Numbered from the stretch's first letter, positions 1-7,597 are shown. The stretch is DNA of 12,653 nt from Clostridia bacterium (GCA_018333845.1 JAGXSK010000145.1:1-12653), one strand, 5' to 3'. A program made the numbers and translations. The notes: generated by a model not told the origin, from the sequence alone.

Positions 1-396
1 GGTAAGGAACTTGACTGGGCTTCCGTCCATGGTGGAACTGGTAGAACTATAACTATATTTTGTTATGGGAAAAGTGATGCTTCTCCAACCACTTATGCTC
101 CAGATGTAATCTACCTTTATGTAAGGAGATCTGGGACTACAGAAACCTGGAAGATGTATCCCATGGCAAGTTTAGGTTCGTATCAATATTCATATACTAT
201 TCCTACAGCCGATTTTGCCAATGGAACAAATGTAGAATGGTTTATTGGGGCAAGGAGGGGAGGTATTAGCAGTAGCTACTGTGACTGGGGATTATATCCC
301 GGTAAGTATAGAGCCCCACAAATGGAAGACTCATCAGGAAACCCAATTGTGCCAAGTTCATCTATAGCTTTTAGGACATATCCAAGAACACTTTAA
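1..396 (+). CDS. 3' end of an unrecognised protein, possible beta-sandwich module
   Basis: The frame is open from base 1 and stops at TAA 394-396, so this is the last 131 residues of a gene that begins upstream. The ATG at 154 is internal, not a start. The segment is rich in Tyr, Trp, Ser, Thr and Gly with short alternating polar/aromatic stretches (for example VIYLYVRRSG and YQYSYTIP). That looks like a beta-sandwich module of an extracellular or surface protein, perhaps carbohydrate-binding. No catalytic motif, membrane segment or sorting signal is visible in the part present. It is followed by its own terminator and shares no theme with the metabolic genes downstream, so it probably marks the left border of the cluster. 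The coding call is good; the fold is only a guess and the function unknown. Confidence 0.65.
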   Translation, partial: GKELDWASVHGGTGRTITIFCYGKSDASPTTYAPDVIYLYVRRSGTTETWKMYPMASLGSYQYSYTIPTADFANGTNVEWFIGARRGGISSSYCDWGLYPGKYRAPQMEDSSGNPIVPSSSIAFRTYPRTL

Positions 397-415
397 GACA
401 GTCAAGTGATGATAC

Positions 416-460
416 AACACTTTCTAATAAATAAGTATTACCTATTAGAAAGTGTTTTTA
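416..460 (+). terminator. Rho-independent terminator after the 5' partial gene
   Basis: The arms AACACTTTCTAATA (416-429) and TATTAGAAAGTGTT (443-456) pair perfectly over 14 bp around a 13-base loop. A T-rich tract (TTTTATTTT) follows directly. It lies 20 bases after the stop at 396 and separates the upstream gene from the regulator at 667. Confidence 0.9.
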
Positions 461-596
461 TTTTACTTAATGGGTATAGCAGTACTAAATTTTTTTAATA
501 AAAGTAGACTTTTGCTAAATTTTTCTGAATTAAAAAGAAGGTTTTTTAAAAAACGTATAGAATCTACACCAATAAGTGTTTAGTATAAATATATCT

Positions 597-625
597 TTGG
601 CTTTAAAATTTAGTATTAGTAATAT
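597..625 (+). promoter_or_regulatory. Candidate sigma-A promoter for the XRE regulator
   Basis: TTGGCT (597-602) and TAATAT (620-625) are separated by 17 bases, giving a predicted transcript start near 632 and a leader of about 35 bases before the GTG at 667. The whole 461-666 region is very AT-rich, so chance matches are likely. The octamer TTTAGTAT occurs twice on this side (579-586 and 609-616), exactly 30 bases apart, and could be operator half-sites for the adjacent regulator. Confidence 0.4.
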
Positions 626-666
626 TCATGAGGCTAAGGAAAAAAATCAACTAAAAAGGTGATGAA

Positions 667-1209
667 GTGATAGGAAAAAAAATAAGAGAAAAAAGGCAAG
701 AACTGGGCATGAGTTTAAAGGAATTAGAGGAAAAGACCGGGCTCACCCGTGGTTTCTTAAGTCAGGTAGAACGCGACATAACTGAGCCATCCATATCCTC
801 CTTGAGAAAGATTGCCGCAGCACTTGATGTGCCAATATTTTATTTTCTTATGGATGAAAAAACACACGACCCTGTGGTTAGAAAAGATTCCAGAAGAGTT
901 TTAAATGTGCAGGATTCTGAGTTAACTCTAGAAATGTTGTCACCAGAATTAAACAGGAACATTCAAATGGTAATCGGGCGTTTAAAACCAGGGGCGTCTG
1001 ACTGTGATGAACCTCTAGTACATGTAGGGGAGGAAATTATATTAGTACTGGAGGGTCAGATGAGAATTAGTCTTGGAGACTTTGTTTATGAATTGAAAGA
1101 AGGTGATAGCGTTTATTGCCACGAGCATATACCCCATAAAATCTGGAATGCGGGTGAAAAGGAACTGGTATATGTATCTGCAATTGCAAATGTGTCCATA
1201 CTGCCTTAA
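667..1209 (+). CDS. XRE-family HTH regulator with C-terminal cupin domain
   Basis: This 180-residue cytoplasmic DNA-binding protein has the common two-domain layout of an N-terminal Cro/C1-type helix-turn-helix (about residues 4-60, including SLKELEEKTGLTRGFLSQVE) and a C-terminal cupin barrel (about 105-175, with EPLVHVGEEIILVLEG and a later HIPHKIWN). In this family the cupin is usually the effector-sensing part, and many members control amino-acid, polyamine or nitrogen-compound genes. The start is GTG at 667, served by AAAGGTGAT just upstream; the ATG at 662 reads straight into a stop. It is the first gene of a group running to 4963 and is the obvious candidate regulator of it. The ligand cannot be predicted. 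Family call sure, target inferred. Confidence 0.92.
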   Translation: MIGKKIREKRQELGMSLKELEEKTGLTRGFLSQVERDITEPSISSLRKIAAALDVPIFYFLMDEKTHDPVVRKDSRRVLNVQDSELTLEMLSPELNRNIQMVIGRLKPGASDCDEPLVHVGEEIILVLEGQMRISLGDFVYELKEGDSVYCHEHIPHKIWNAGEKELVYVSAIANVSILP

Positions 1210-1235
1210 AGTAGTGCAATTAAAGGGGGTCGACA

Positions 1236-1517
1236 ATTTTTAAAGTAACAGTAAATTATTATAACCTTATCAGTGACTGTATTGGAATTAAAAGAGAGGT
1301 GATAGCCTTAGAAGAAAACAGCACAATACAAGATCTTCTAGATGAAATTTTTGCAAAACATGGGGAAAAAATTAGTCATATTTTCATGGACGAAAATAGA
1401 CAAATATTTTCCCATATAAAGGTGCTTTTAAATGATACAATTGTAAATTATCCATTTAATGAAAAACTTCAGGATGAGGATCAGATACACTTTCTGATAG
1501 CATTAGTAGGTGGCTAA
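1236..1517 (+). CDS. MoaD/ThiS-like ubiquitin-fold protein, apparent ATT start
   Basis: The product ends in LIALVGG; a C-terminal Gly-Gly is the hallmark of MoaD and ThiS sulfur carriers, which are adenylated by a MoeB/ThiF-type enzyme and carry sulfur as a thiocarboxylate. The first conventional start is GTG at 1299 (72 residues), but its only SD-like sequence overlaps it. The frame stays open upstream and encodes FKVTVNYYNLISDCIGIKRE, which supplies the first beta hairpin expected of this fold. The best-placed start is ATT at 1236, six bases after AAAGGGGG (1222-1229), giving 93 residues, the usual MoaD size. Its place between a regulator and hydrolases of a molybdenum-hydroxylase cluster suggests a role in molybdopterin or sulfur/selenium supply. 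No partner E1-like gene is in the window. MoaD versus ThiS is not resolved. Confidence 0.78.
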   Translation: MFKVTVNYYNLISDCIGIKREVIALEENSTIQDLLDEIFAKHGEKISHIFMDENRQIFSHIKVLLNDTIVNYPFNEKLQDEDQIHFLIALVGG

Positions 1518-1537
1518 CTAACAAGGGGGAATAAGAG

Positions 1538-2746
1538 TTGTCTGAGTATAATGACATTGCCCGCAGGGTAAATGAGCTAGCAGAAACTTATAGGGAGGAA
1601 GTTGTAAACTTTCTAAGGAAATTTATTGCCATAAGAAGTGAAACAGGAAAAGAAGGGGATGCTGCCAGGGCCTTGTTGGAGGAGATGCAGCGTATTGGTT
1701 TTGATGAAGTATATATAGATCAGATTGGAAATGTAGTTGGGAGAATAGGTACTGGCAAAACAACAATCTTGTATGATGCCCATATGGATACTGTATCACC
1801 AGGTGATGCTTTGCATTGGGGCTGTGATCCTATTGAGGGCAAATATGAAGAAGGTTATGTTTACGGCAGGGGTGCCTGTGATGATAAGGGTCCATTGTGT
1901 GCAATGGTTTATGCTGGGAAAATTATCAAAGAGTTGGAGTTAAATCAAGGGGATTTTACTTTATATGTAGTTGGTGTGGTAGGTGAGGAGGACTGTGAAG
2001 GTCTGGCCGTGTCCCATCTAATTGAGACTGAGGGTATCAAGCCTGATTATGTTGTTGTGGGAGAGGCTAGCGGCCTTAGAATATGCAGGGGTCACAGGGG
2101 AAGAGCCCTTTACCAGATAACTGTTCCCGGGAAACCCGGTCATGCAAGTGCCCCGCACCTGGCAGACAACTCTTTGTACAAGGCAGCCAGAATAATATTA
2201 AAAGTAGAGGAATTAAATGAAAAACTGTTAAATGATGACTTTTTAGGAAAAGGCACTGTGGCAGCTACTAAAGTGGATGTTTTAAGCAATTCTATAAATA
2301 CAATTCCAGGTGAGACAGTTGTCTATATTGATAGAAGATTAACAGCAGGAGAAACAAAGGAGCTGGCATTGGAAGAGCTGCAAAAAATAGCTGATGAATT
2401 CCAGGCAAAGGCTGAGTTAATGTATTTTGACAGTCCAAGCTATACGGGATATATAAAAAAGGCTGAGGAGTTTTTTCCTGCATGGTCACTTGCAGAGGAG
2501 CATCCTCTGATTCAAGCAGGGGCAAAAACCTTCAAAACCTTGTTTAACCAAGAACCTACTATTGGGAAATGGGGTTTTAGCACAGATGGAACATACACAA
2601 TGGGCAGGGCAGGCATACCAACCCTTGGATTTGGCCCAGGTGAGGAGCATCTTTGTCACTGTGTGGGAGAACGCATTTCAGTAGAAGAGCTAGTAAAAGC
2701 AGCTGCCTTTTATGCATTGTTGCCAAAGGCAATAGTGAATAGATGA
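1538..2746 (+). CDS. ygeY: YgeY-like M20-family zinc hydrolase
   Basis: This 402-residue metallohydrolase of the M20 peptidase/deacylase family most resembles YgeY, the 'selenium metabolism hydrolase' type found beside selenium-dependent molybdenum hydroxylases. Expected ligand motifs are present: H82 in DAHMDT, D115 in RGACDDKG, the catalytic/bridging Glu pair E150-E151 in VGEED, E176 in VGEAS, and H371 in GEEHLCH. The dimerisation domain spans about 183-295 and includes GKPGHASAPH (H202). M20 enzymes cleave amide bonds of peptides, N-acyl or N-carbamoyl amino acids; the real substrate of YgeY is inferred to be an intermediate of nitrogen-heterocycle breakdown. The start is TTG at 1538, seven bases after AAGGGGGA. 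It sits 20 bases after the MoaD-like gene and 52 before the YgeW-like gene, consistent with one operon. Confidence 0.88.
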   Translation: MSEYNDIARRVNELAETYREEVVNFLRKFIAIRSETGKEGDAARALLEEMQRIGFDEVYIDQIGNVVGRIGTGKTTILYDAHMDTVSPGDALHWGCDPIEGKYEEGYVYGRGACDDKGPLCAMVYAGKIIKELELNQGDFTLYVVGVVGEEDCEGLAVSHLIETEGIKPDYVVVGEASGLRICRGHRGRALYQITVPGKPGHASAPHLADNSLYKAARIILKVEELNEKLLNDDFLGKGTVAATKVDVLSNSINTIPGETVVYIDRRLTAGETKELALEELQKIADEFQAKAELMYFDSPSYTGYIKKAEEFFPAWSLAEEHPLIQAGAKTFKTLFNQEPTIGKWGFSTDGTYTMGRAGIPTLGFGPGEEHLCHCVGERISVEELVKAAAFYALLPKAIVNR

Positions 2747-2798
2747 TTTTTAAAATTATAATAAGGCTAAAAAACTAAAAATTTAAGGAGGATTTTTT

Positions 2799-3785
2799 AT
2801 GGCATCAACACAATTAAAACTAAAGCATTTTCTATGTGAGCAGGATTGGACAAATGAAGAATTAGAAACTGTAATGGATCTGGCTGCGGAATTAAAAAGA
2901 CAGGTAGGTTTAGAAATACCCCATGAAATTTGCAAGAATAAAACACTTTTTATGCTTTTCTTTGAGGAGTCAACTAGAACTAGAAACGCTTTTGAGTGCG
3001 GCATTACCCAATTAGGGGGCCATGCCAATTACCTCACACCAAAGGCAACACAAATAGACCATGGCGAAGGACCAAAGGATACTGTAGAGGTACTAAGTCG
3101 TTATGGTCATGCAATAGGAATTAGAAACACCCTGGTTGGCGGCTACAAATACATGAAGGCTATGGTCCAGCATGCAAAGATACCTGTGTATAATATGCAG
3201 TGTGATATTTATCATCCCACCCAGTCATTAGCAGATTTATTTACCATTAGAGAAAAATTTGGCAAAGATTTAAGAGGTCGCAAATTTGTTATTTCCTGGA
3301 CTTATGGCCCTGGTTACATAAGACCATTGTCAATGGCGCAGTCTCTAGTAACTCTAATGCCTCGTTTCGGGATGGATGTTACCCTTGCCCATCCTCCAGA
3401 ATTTACTTTGATGCCAGAAATTATGAAACAGGCAGAAGAGAATGCCAGGGACGCAGGTGTAAAATTTGAAGTGGTTCATAATATGGAAGAAGCCTGTAAG
3501 GATGCAGATATTATTTATGCAAAGAGTTGGGGACCCATAATGCACACAGAAGATGAAAAAGAAGGTTTAGCAATAATAGATAGATACAAGGATAAGGGCT
3601 GGGTCTGTGACATGAAAAAATTTGAAGTAGCCAAGCCAAAGGCTATTTATATGCACTGCATGCCGGCAGATAGGGGAATTGAGGTAACAGACGAGGTTAT
3701 TGATGGTCCAATGTCTGTTATTTATGATGAGGCGGAAAACAGATTGCATGTACAAAAAGCACTAATGGCTTTAACCATGAGATAA
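2799..3785 (+). CDS. ygeW: YgeW-like knotted carbamoyltransferase
   Basis: This 328-residue enzyme belongs to the aspartate/ornithine carbamoyltransferase superfamily. Carbamoyl-phosphate motifs are STRTR (58-62) and HPTQ (139-142); the C-terminal HCMPADRG (286-293) corresponds to the HCLP loop. Segments such as NMQCDIYHPTQSLAD, the YGPGYIRPLS loop (169-178) and AKSWGP (241-246) match the YgeW type rather than ordinary ornithine carbamoyltransferase. The proline-containing loop probably forms the trefoil knot of the N-acetylornithine/YgeW branch. At 328 residues it is clearly shorter than E. coli YgeW (about 396), so it may be a separate subfamily. In a catabolic cluster it would run phosphorolytically, producing carbamoyl phosphate, which could yield ATP with a carbamate kinase (none in the window). 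ATG start, AAGGAGG seven bases upstream. Confidence 0.88.
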   Translation: MASTQLKLKHFLCEQDWTNEELETVMDLAAELKRQVGLEIPHEICKNKTLFMLFFEESTRTRNAFECGITQLGGHANYLTPKATQIDHGEGPKDTVEVLSRYGHAIGIRNTLVGGYKYMKAMVQHAKIPVYNMQCDIYHPTQSLADLFTIREKFGKDLRGRKFVISWTYGPGYIRPLSMAQSLVTLMPRFGMDVTLAHPPEFTLMPEIMKQAEENARDAGVKFEVVHNMEEACKDADIIYAKSWGPIMHTEDEKEGLAIIDRYKDKGWVCDMKKFEVAKPKAIYMHCMPADRGIEVTDEVIDGPMSVIYDEAENRLHVQKALMALTMR

Positions 3786-3853
3786 TATAGGGCAAAAATT
3801 TATTATTCCATACATTTTGTGCCTTGAGCGAAGCGAAAGGAATGGTTATAAAA

Positions 3854-4963
3854 ATGAGCGAATTTCAAAAAAAAGAAGCTGACCTTAGTACCAGGATAGC
3901 TGGTGTAGAATTAAAAAGCCCATTCATATTAGCCTCAGGGCCCCTATCATTCAATGCTGATGGAATGATCAGAGCTTTTAGAGCTGGCGCAGGGGCGTGT
4001 GTTACCAAAACCTTAAGGGATAATGCTGCCGTTAATCCAGTACCTCATATAAGCTCATTTGGAAGAGACACTTTAATAAATAGTGAAAAATGGTCTGATT
4101 TTGATGCCTCTCTTTGGATTGAAAGGGAAATACCCAAAGCCAAAAGTGAAGGGGTAGTGGTAATAGCAAGCATTGGGCATACACCAGAAGAAGCTGCAAA
4201 TCTGGTTAAAGATGTTGCAGATGCTGGTGCAGATATGATTGAACTGGTATCCTATTCAGAAGAAACCATGATTCCCATGGTAAAAATTGCCTGCAGGGAT
4301 GCAAGCATTCCCATTATATGCAAGATAAGTCCAAACTGGCCTGACCCTGGTAGTACAGCAGTTAAATGTTTAGAAGCCGGCGCCCATGCCATCTCGGCCA
4401 TAGATTCTGTTGGACCCACATTGAAAATAGATATTTACAATGCCCGCCCTGAAATGAACAGTGAGGATGGATACGGATGGATGTCTGGTGCAGCTATACG
4501 TCCAATTGCCCTTAGGATAGTTTCAGAAATAGCCAGGAAAAACTGTAAAGAATTAATAGGTATTGGTGGAGTTACCAGGGCAGAGGAAGCTGTAGAAATG
4601 CTTATGGCCGGTGCCGGAGCCGTAGGGGTATGTTCAATTGCCATGCTTAAAGGTGTAAAGGTCTTTGAAAAACTCAATAGAGATTTATCTAAATTGTTGT
4701 TTCAGCTGGGCTATTCATCCATAGAAGCAGTAAAGGGTGCTGCCCTGCCCAATTTTCCTGAAAAAGAAATCATTGGAAAAATTGCCTTCAGCTTTGACGA
4801 AGGACTCTGCACTAAATGCAAAAAGTGTGAAATAGTATGTGCCTATCTAGCAAGAAATCTGGAGTTTCCGCATATGAACCTGGATGAAACACTGTGCCGT
4901 TATTGTGGCTTATGCATATCTATTTGTCCTTCTGGTGCTCTTAAAGGAAAAGTATCCCTTTAA
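3854..4963 (+). CDS. PreA/dihydroorotate-dehydrogenase-like flavoprotein with 2[4Fe-4S]
   Basis: This 369-residue protein has a DHOD-type FMN TIM barrel (about 9-300) followed by a two-cluster ferredoxin domain: C319/C322/C325/C329 and C348/C351/C354/C358. Segments SPFILASGP (22-30), TKTLRDN (51-57), GWMSGAAIRPIALR (208-221) and GIGGVTRAEEAVEMLMAGA follow the dihydropyrimidine dehydrogenase PreA pattern. The usual NxSCP-containing active-site loop is missing: the protein reads IELVSYSEETM where PreA/DPD has that loop and its catalytic Cys. A reductase acting on a different ring or intermediate is therefore likely. The frame opens at TTG 3824, but no SD serves that codon. ATG 3854, 12 bases after AAAGGA, fits the domain start best; ATG 3842 directly abuts the SD. 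It is the last gene before the strong hairpin at 5001. Flavoprotein call sure; substrate unknown. Confidence 0.85.
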   Translation: MSEFQKKEADLSTRIAGVELKSPFILASGPLSFNADGMIRAFRAGAGACVTKTLRDNAAVNPVPHISSFGRDTLINSEKWSDFDASLWIEREIPKAKSEGVVVIASIGHTPEEAANLVKDVADAGADMIELVSYSEETMIPMVKIACRDASIPIICKISPNWPDPGSTAVKCLEAGAHAISAIDSVGPTLKIDIYNARPEMNSEDGYGWMSGAAIRPIALRIVSEIARKNCKELIGIGGVTRAEEAVEMLMAGAGAVGVCSIAMLKGVKVFEKLNRDLSKLLFQLGYSSIEAVKGAALPNFPEKEIIGKIAFSFDEGLCTKCKKCEIVCAYLARNLEFPHMNLDETLCRYCGLCISICPSGALKGKVSL

Positions 4964-5000
4964 CTATAACTTTATTAAGTTAATTCACTGCCCATATTTA

Positions 5001-5058
5001 AACAGGAAACAAGGTAAGATAATAATCTACAAGCCATCTTGCTTTTGTTTCCTGTTTT
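5001..5058 (+). terminator. Long hairpin between the DHOD-like and SsnA-like genes
   Basis: The left arm 5001-5020 (starting AACAGGAAACAA) pairs with the right arm 5036-5056 (ending TTGTTTCCTGTT). The result is a 20-bp stem with one bulged T (5044) and two G-U pairs, closing a 15-base loop. Four Ts (5055-5058) and a T-rich stretch follow. It lies 37 bases after the DHOD-like stop and about 30 before the next start, so it probably ends or attenuates the first transcript. The short T-run makes partial read-through possible. No convincing separate promoter for the next gene is visible. Confidence 0.65.
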
Positions 5059-5086
5059 CAGTTATTTTAATATAGGAGGGGTTATT

Positions 5087-6412
5087 ATGTCACAAATTGT
5101 AATTTTTGGCAAATATGTTTTAACCAGCTTTGAAGAGGGTCTCAAGGAAGACTGGGGAATTTGTGTAGAAGGTAATTTAATAAGAAGGGTTGCCTCTAAC
5201 GAGGATTTGAAAAGGCTTTATCCCAGGGCTGATATTATTGATGCCACAGACAAAATAATTGCGCCTGGTTTTGTTAATGGCCATATGCATATGTATGGAA
5301 TTTTATCCCACGGTATTACTGTTGATGCAGCACCAACAGAATTCACCAGTTTTTTAGAAGATTTTTGGTGGCCATATGTAGAAGATCAGTTGGATCATGA
5401 ACTAATAAGGGCGTCAACAAAAATGGCTTGTGTAGAAATGATTAAATCTGGGATAACCACATTTTATGATTGTCTGGAAGGACCAAACTCAATACCAGGA
5501 GCTTTAAGGGTTGCAGCTGAAGCAGTGGAGGAAGCAGGCATGCGCGGAATTTTATCATTTGAGGCCTGCCAGAGGGTTAGTGAGAGCAATGGGGAGCTTG
5601 GCCTTCAAGAGAATCTGGAATTTATTGAATGGGCAAAAAACAACTGTCGGCTTGTTTCAGGGATTATGTGTATACATACAACTTTTACATGTTCCATGGA
5701 TTTTATTAAAAAGGCAAAACAACTGGCACAACAAGCCGGAAGCAGGATTCATATGCATTTATCAGAAAGTGTCTATGAGCCTGAATACTGCATGGGCAGA
5801 TATGGGAAAAGGCCGGTGGAGATTTATTCGGATCTGGATTACCTGGATGAAAATGTAATTGCATCCCAGTGTGTACAGTTAGATAGTGATGAAGTTATTA
5901 TTCTTGCCAGATCAGGTGCAAAGGCAGTACACATGCCGCTGAGCAACTGTGAGGTTGGGGGTGGTGTGGCCCCTGTTCCTGACATGCTTGCAAGGGGAAT
6001 GGTGATAGGTTTAGGCACAGATGGTTATATAAATAACTTTTTTGAAGTAATGAGGGGAGCATTTTTGATTCATAAAGCTTATAGACAGAATCCCCAGGTG
6101 ATGCCTGCCAGTGTGGTTTATCAGATGGCAACCTCAATGGGGGCAGCAGCTTTAGGTTTTGAAAAACTAGGTGAAATAAGAGAGGGATACCTGGCTGACA
6201 TAATAACATTAAAAGCTGATTTTCCTACTCCATTAAACCGGGAAAATGTATATGATCAGCTTGTGTTATTCAAATCAGCAGGAGATGTGAAAGATGTAAT
6301 GATAGACGGTAAATGGGTCATGCGAAATAGGCACTTGCTTACAATAAATGAGAAACAGGCCACAAATGAATGCCAGGAGGCAGCAAAAAAAATGTGGAAT
6401 TTGAAAAGTTAA
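5087..6412 (+). CDS. ssnA: SsnA-like amidohydrolase (TRZ/ATZ-type deaminase family)
   Basis: This 441-residue cytoplasmic metal-dependent amidohydrolase has a short beta-sandwich N-terminus, a TIM barrel from about residue 58, and the C-terminal sandwich segment. Metal and catalytic positions visible are H66 and H68 in NGHMHMY, H224 and E227 in HMHLSES, and D312 in GLGTDG. The position normally holding the conserved His of an AHCVHL-like strand reads SQCVQL (Q261, Q264), which is unusual. Overall form and neighbours (YgeY, YgeW, molybdenum hydroxylase) point to SsnA, a putative aminohydrolase of selenium-linked purine clusters. Deamination or ring hydrolysis of a purine-derived or hydantoin-like compound is likely. 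The start is ATG 5087, five bases after AGGAGGGG; the frame extends to 5039 without a better site. The stop is followed two bases later by a LacI-type operator. Confidence 0.85.
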   Translation: MSQIVIFGKYVLTSFEEGLKEDWGICVEGNLIRRVASNEDLKRLYPRADIIDATDKIIAPGFVNGHMHMYGILSHGITVDAAPTEFTSFLEDFWWPYVEDQLDHELIRASTKMACVEMIKSGITTFYDCLEGPNSIPGALRVAAEAVEEAGMRGILSFEACQRVSESNGELGLQENLEFIEWAKNNCRLVSGIMCIHTTFTCSMDFIKKAKQLAQQAGSRIHMHLSESVYEPEYCMGRYGKRPVEIYSDLDYLDENVIASQCVQLDSDEVIILARSGAKAVHMPLSNCEVGGGVAPVPDMLARGMVIGLGTDGYINNFFEVMRGAFLIHKAYRQNPQVMPASVVYQMATSMGAAALGFEKLGEIREGYLADIITLKADFPTPLNRENVYDQLVLFKSAGDVKDVMIDGKWVMRNRHLLTINEKQATNECQEAAKKMWNLKS

Positions 6413-6414
6413 CT

Positions 6415-6428
6415 TGCAAACGTGTGCA
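6415..6428 (+). promoter_or_regulatory. LacI-type operator, site 1 (before lacI-family gene)
   Basis: TGCAAACGTGTGCA is an imperfect palindrome centred on CG, the form bound by LacI/GalR-family repressors. It lies between ssnA and the LacI-family gene, 75 bases before that gene's start, suggesting autoregulation. It shares the frame TGCAnACGTnnnCA with sites at 7584 and 7735. No clear promoter was assigned around it. Confidence 0.65.
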
Positions 6429-6503
6429 GGTATTTAGTGTTTTGTGTAGAAATATAGAACAACAGCAGCTCAGATGCTATTTTTATACCAGGAGGCACCT
6501 TAC

Positions 6504-7547
6504 ATGTCTAACCCTTTGTCAAAAAATGCAAAAGATAAACCGGCAACCTTAAAGGATGTGGCCAGGCTTGCAGGTGTTACCCATTCCACAGTTTCTAGAG
6601 TAATAAATCATCCAGAGCTAGTAAACCCCACAACCAGGGAAAAAATATGGCAGTGTATCAGGGAGTTGGACTATCATCCCAATCCCTTTGCCCGTGGCTT
6701 GCAAACATCTTTGAGCAGAACCATTGCCCTGGTTGTGCCAAATATTACCAATTTAGCATTTGCCAATTTTGCCCGGGGTGTTCAAAGCAGCCTGGAGCAA
6801 AATGAACCATATGGACTAATTATTGCAAGTTCTGATGAAGATTGTATCAAGGAGAAATCTATCTGTCTGATGCTGCGGCAGCACTGGGTGGATGGGGTAA
6901 TATTTGTAAGTTCTGCTGGCGGAATACCTCCCATTGAACTGCTGCCTGAAAAAATGCCCAAGGTTTTAGTAGAAAGAACCTGTAAATTGGATAATATTGA
7001 TACCTATTTGCTGGATTTGGATGACGGTATAAAAAAAGCGTGTGAACATTTACATGGATTGGGCCATGGTAAAATTGCAATTATCCTGGGAGATGCCACA
7101 AGCATTACAAGCAAAGAACGTTTAAAATCCTTTAAAAAGGCATTAGCTCTTTTGGGGCTTCCAAGCAGGAATGACTATATTGAAAAAGGCATGTGGACAT
7201 CATGGAATGCAAAAGAGGCAATGATCAGGCTTTTAAAATCAGAAGAGCCTCCCACTGCTGTTTTTGCTATTACAGACACAATGGCTATGGGAGCCATTGC
7301 AGGCGCCTGGGAGCTAGGGCTTAAAGTGCCGGAAGATGTTTCTGTCATTGGATTTAACAATGAACCAGGAAGTGCAGAGTATAACCCGCCCCTTACTACC
7401 CTGGATACATCCTCCTTTGAAATGGGCAGAGATGCAGCGGAAACTCTTCTTAGGAGGCTTGGGGAACCTGAAAGGCCATCAGTTGAAATCATGTATTCCA
7501 CAAAGCTGCTTGTCAGGTCTTCCACAGCACCGCCTAAAAGATGCTAA
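6504..7547 (+). CDS. LacI/GalR-family transcriptional repressor
   Basis: The protein has 347 residues. The N-terminal helix-turn-helix starts at T15 (TLKDVARLAGVTHSTVSRVI), followed by the hinge region (about 58-72, NPFARGLQTSLSRTIA) and a periplasmic-binding-protein-like effector domain from about 73 to the end. Typical effector-domain segments are TAVFAITDTMAMGAI and VSVIGFNNEP. Such proteins usually bind a small metabolite and leave or grip the operator. Start choice: the frame opens at ATG 6474, but ATG 6504 is eight bases after AGGAGG (6490-6495) and places the HTH normally. It sits between the SsnA-like gene and the methyltransferase pair, with matching 14-bp palindromes on both sides, so it likely represses itself and the corrinoid/methyltransferase operon. 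The effector is unknown, probably the pathway substrate or an early product. Confidence 0.92.
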   Translation: MSNPLSKNAKDKPATLKDVARLAGVTHSTVSRVINHPELVNPTTREKIWQCIRELDYHPNPFARGLQTSLSRTIALVVPNITNLAFANFARGVQSSLEQNEPYGLIIASSDEDCIKEKSICLMLRQHWVDGVIFVSSAGGIPPIELLPEKMPKVLVERTCKLDNIDTYLLDLDDGIKKACEHLHGLGHGKIAIILGDATSITSKERLKSFKKALALLGLPSRNDYIEKGMWTSWNAKEAMIRLLKSEEPPTAVFAITDTMAMGAIAGAWELGLKVPEDVSVIGFNNEPGSAEYNPPLTTLDTSSFEMGRDAAETLLRRLGEPERPSVEIMYSTKLLVRSSTAPPKRC

Positions 7548-7583
7548 TTTGCCTGTATATATTTTAAAAAATTTTACTTCTAA

Positions 7584-7597
7584 TGCACACGTTAGCA
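7584..7597 (+). promoter_or_regulatory. LacI-type operator, site 2
   Basis: TGCACACGTTAGCA has CG at its centre and matches site 3 at 13 of 14 positions. It lies 37 bases after the LacI-family stop and 151 bases upstream of site 3. A tail TGCTAA (7604-7609) also mirrors its right half (TTAGCA, 7592-7597). Confidence 0.65.

Noticed and set aside
3791..3823. Hairpin GGCAAAAAT / ATTTTGTGCC between the YgeW-like and DHOD-like genes
   Set aside because: It is AT-rich, has a bulge, and no T-run follows; weak support as a terminator.
5045..5073. TTGTTT-N17-TAATAT as a promoter for the SsnA-like gene
   Set aside because: The predicted start would fall inside the ribosome-binding site (5074-5081), removing it from the transcript, and the -35 lies inside the terminator stem.
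5511..5858. Open frame of 115 codons on the + strand inside the SsnA-like gene
   Set aside because: It is an out-of-frame shadow of a well-conserved amidohydrolase, with no ribosome-binding site or recognisable domain.
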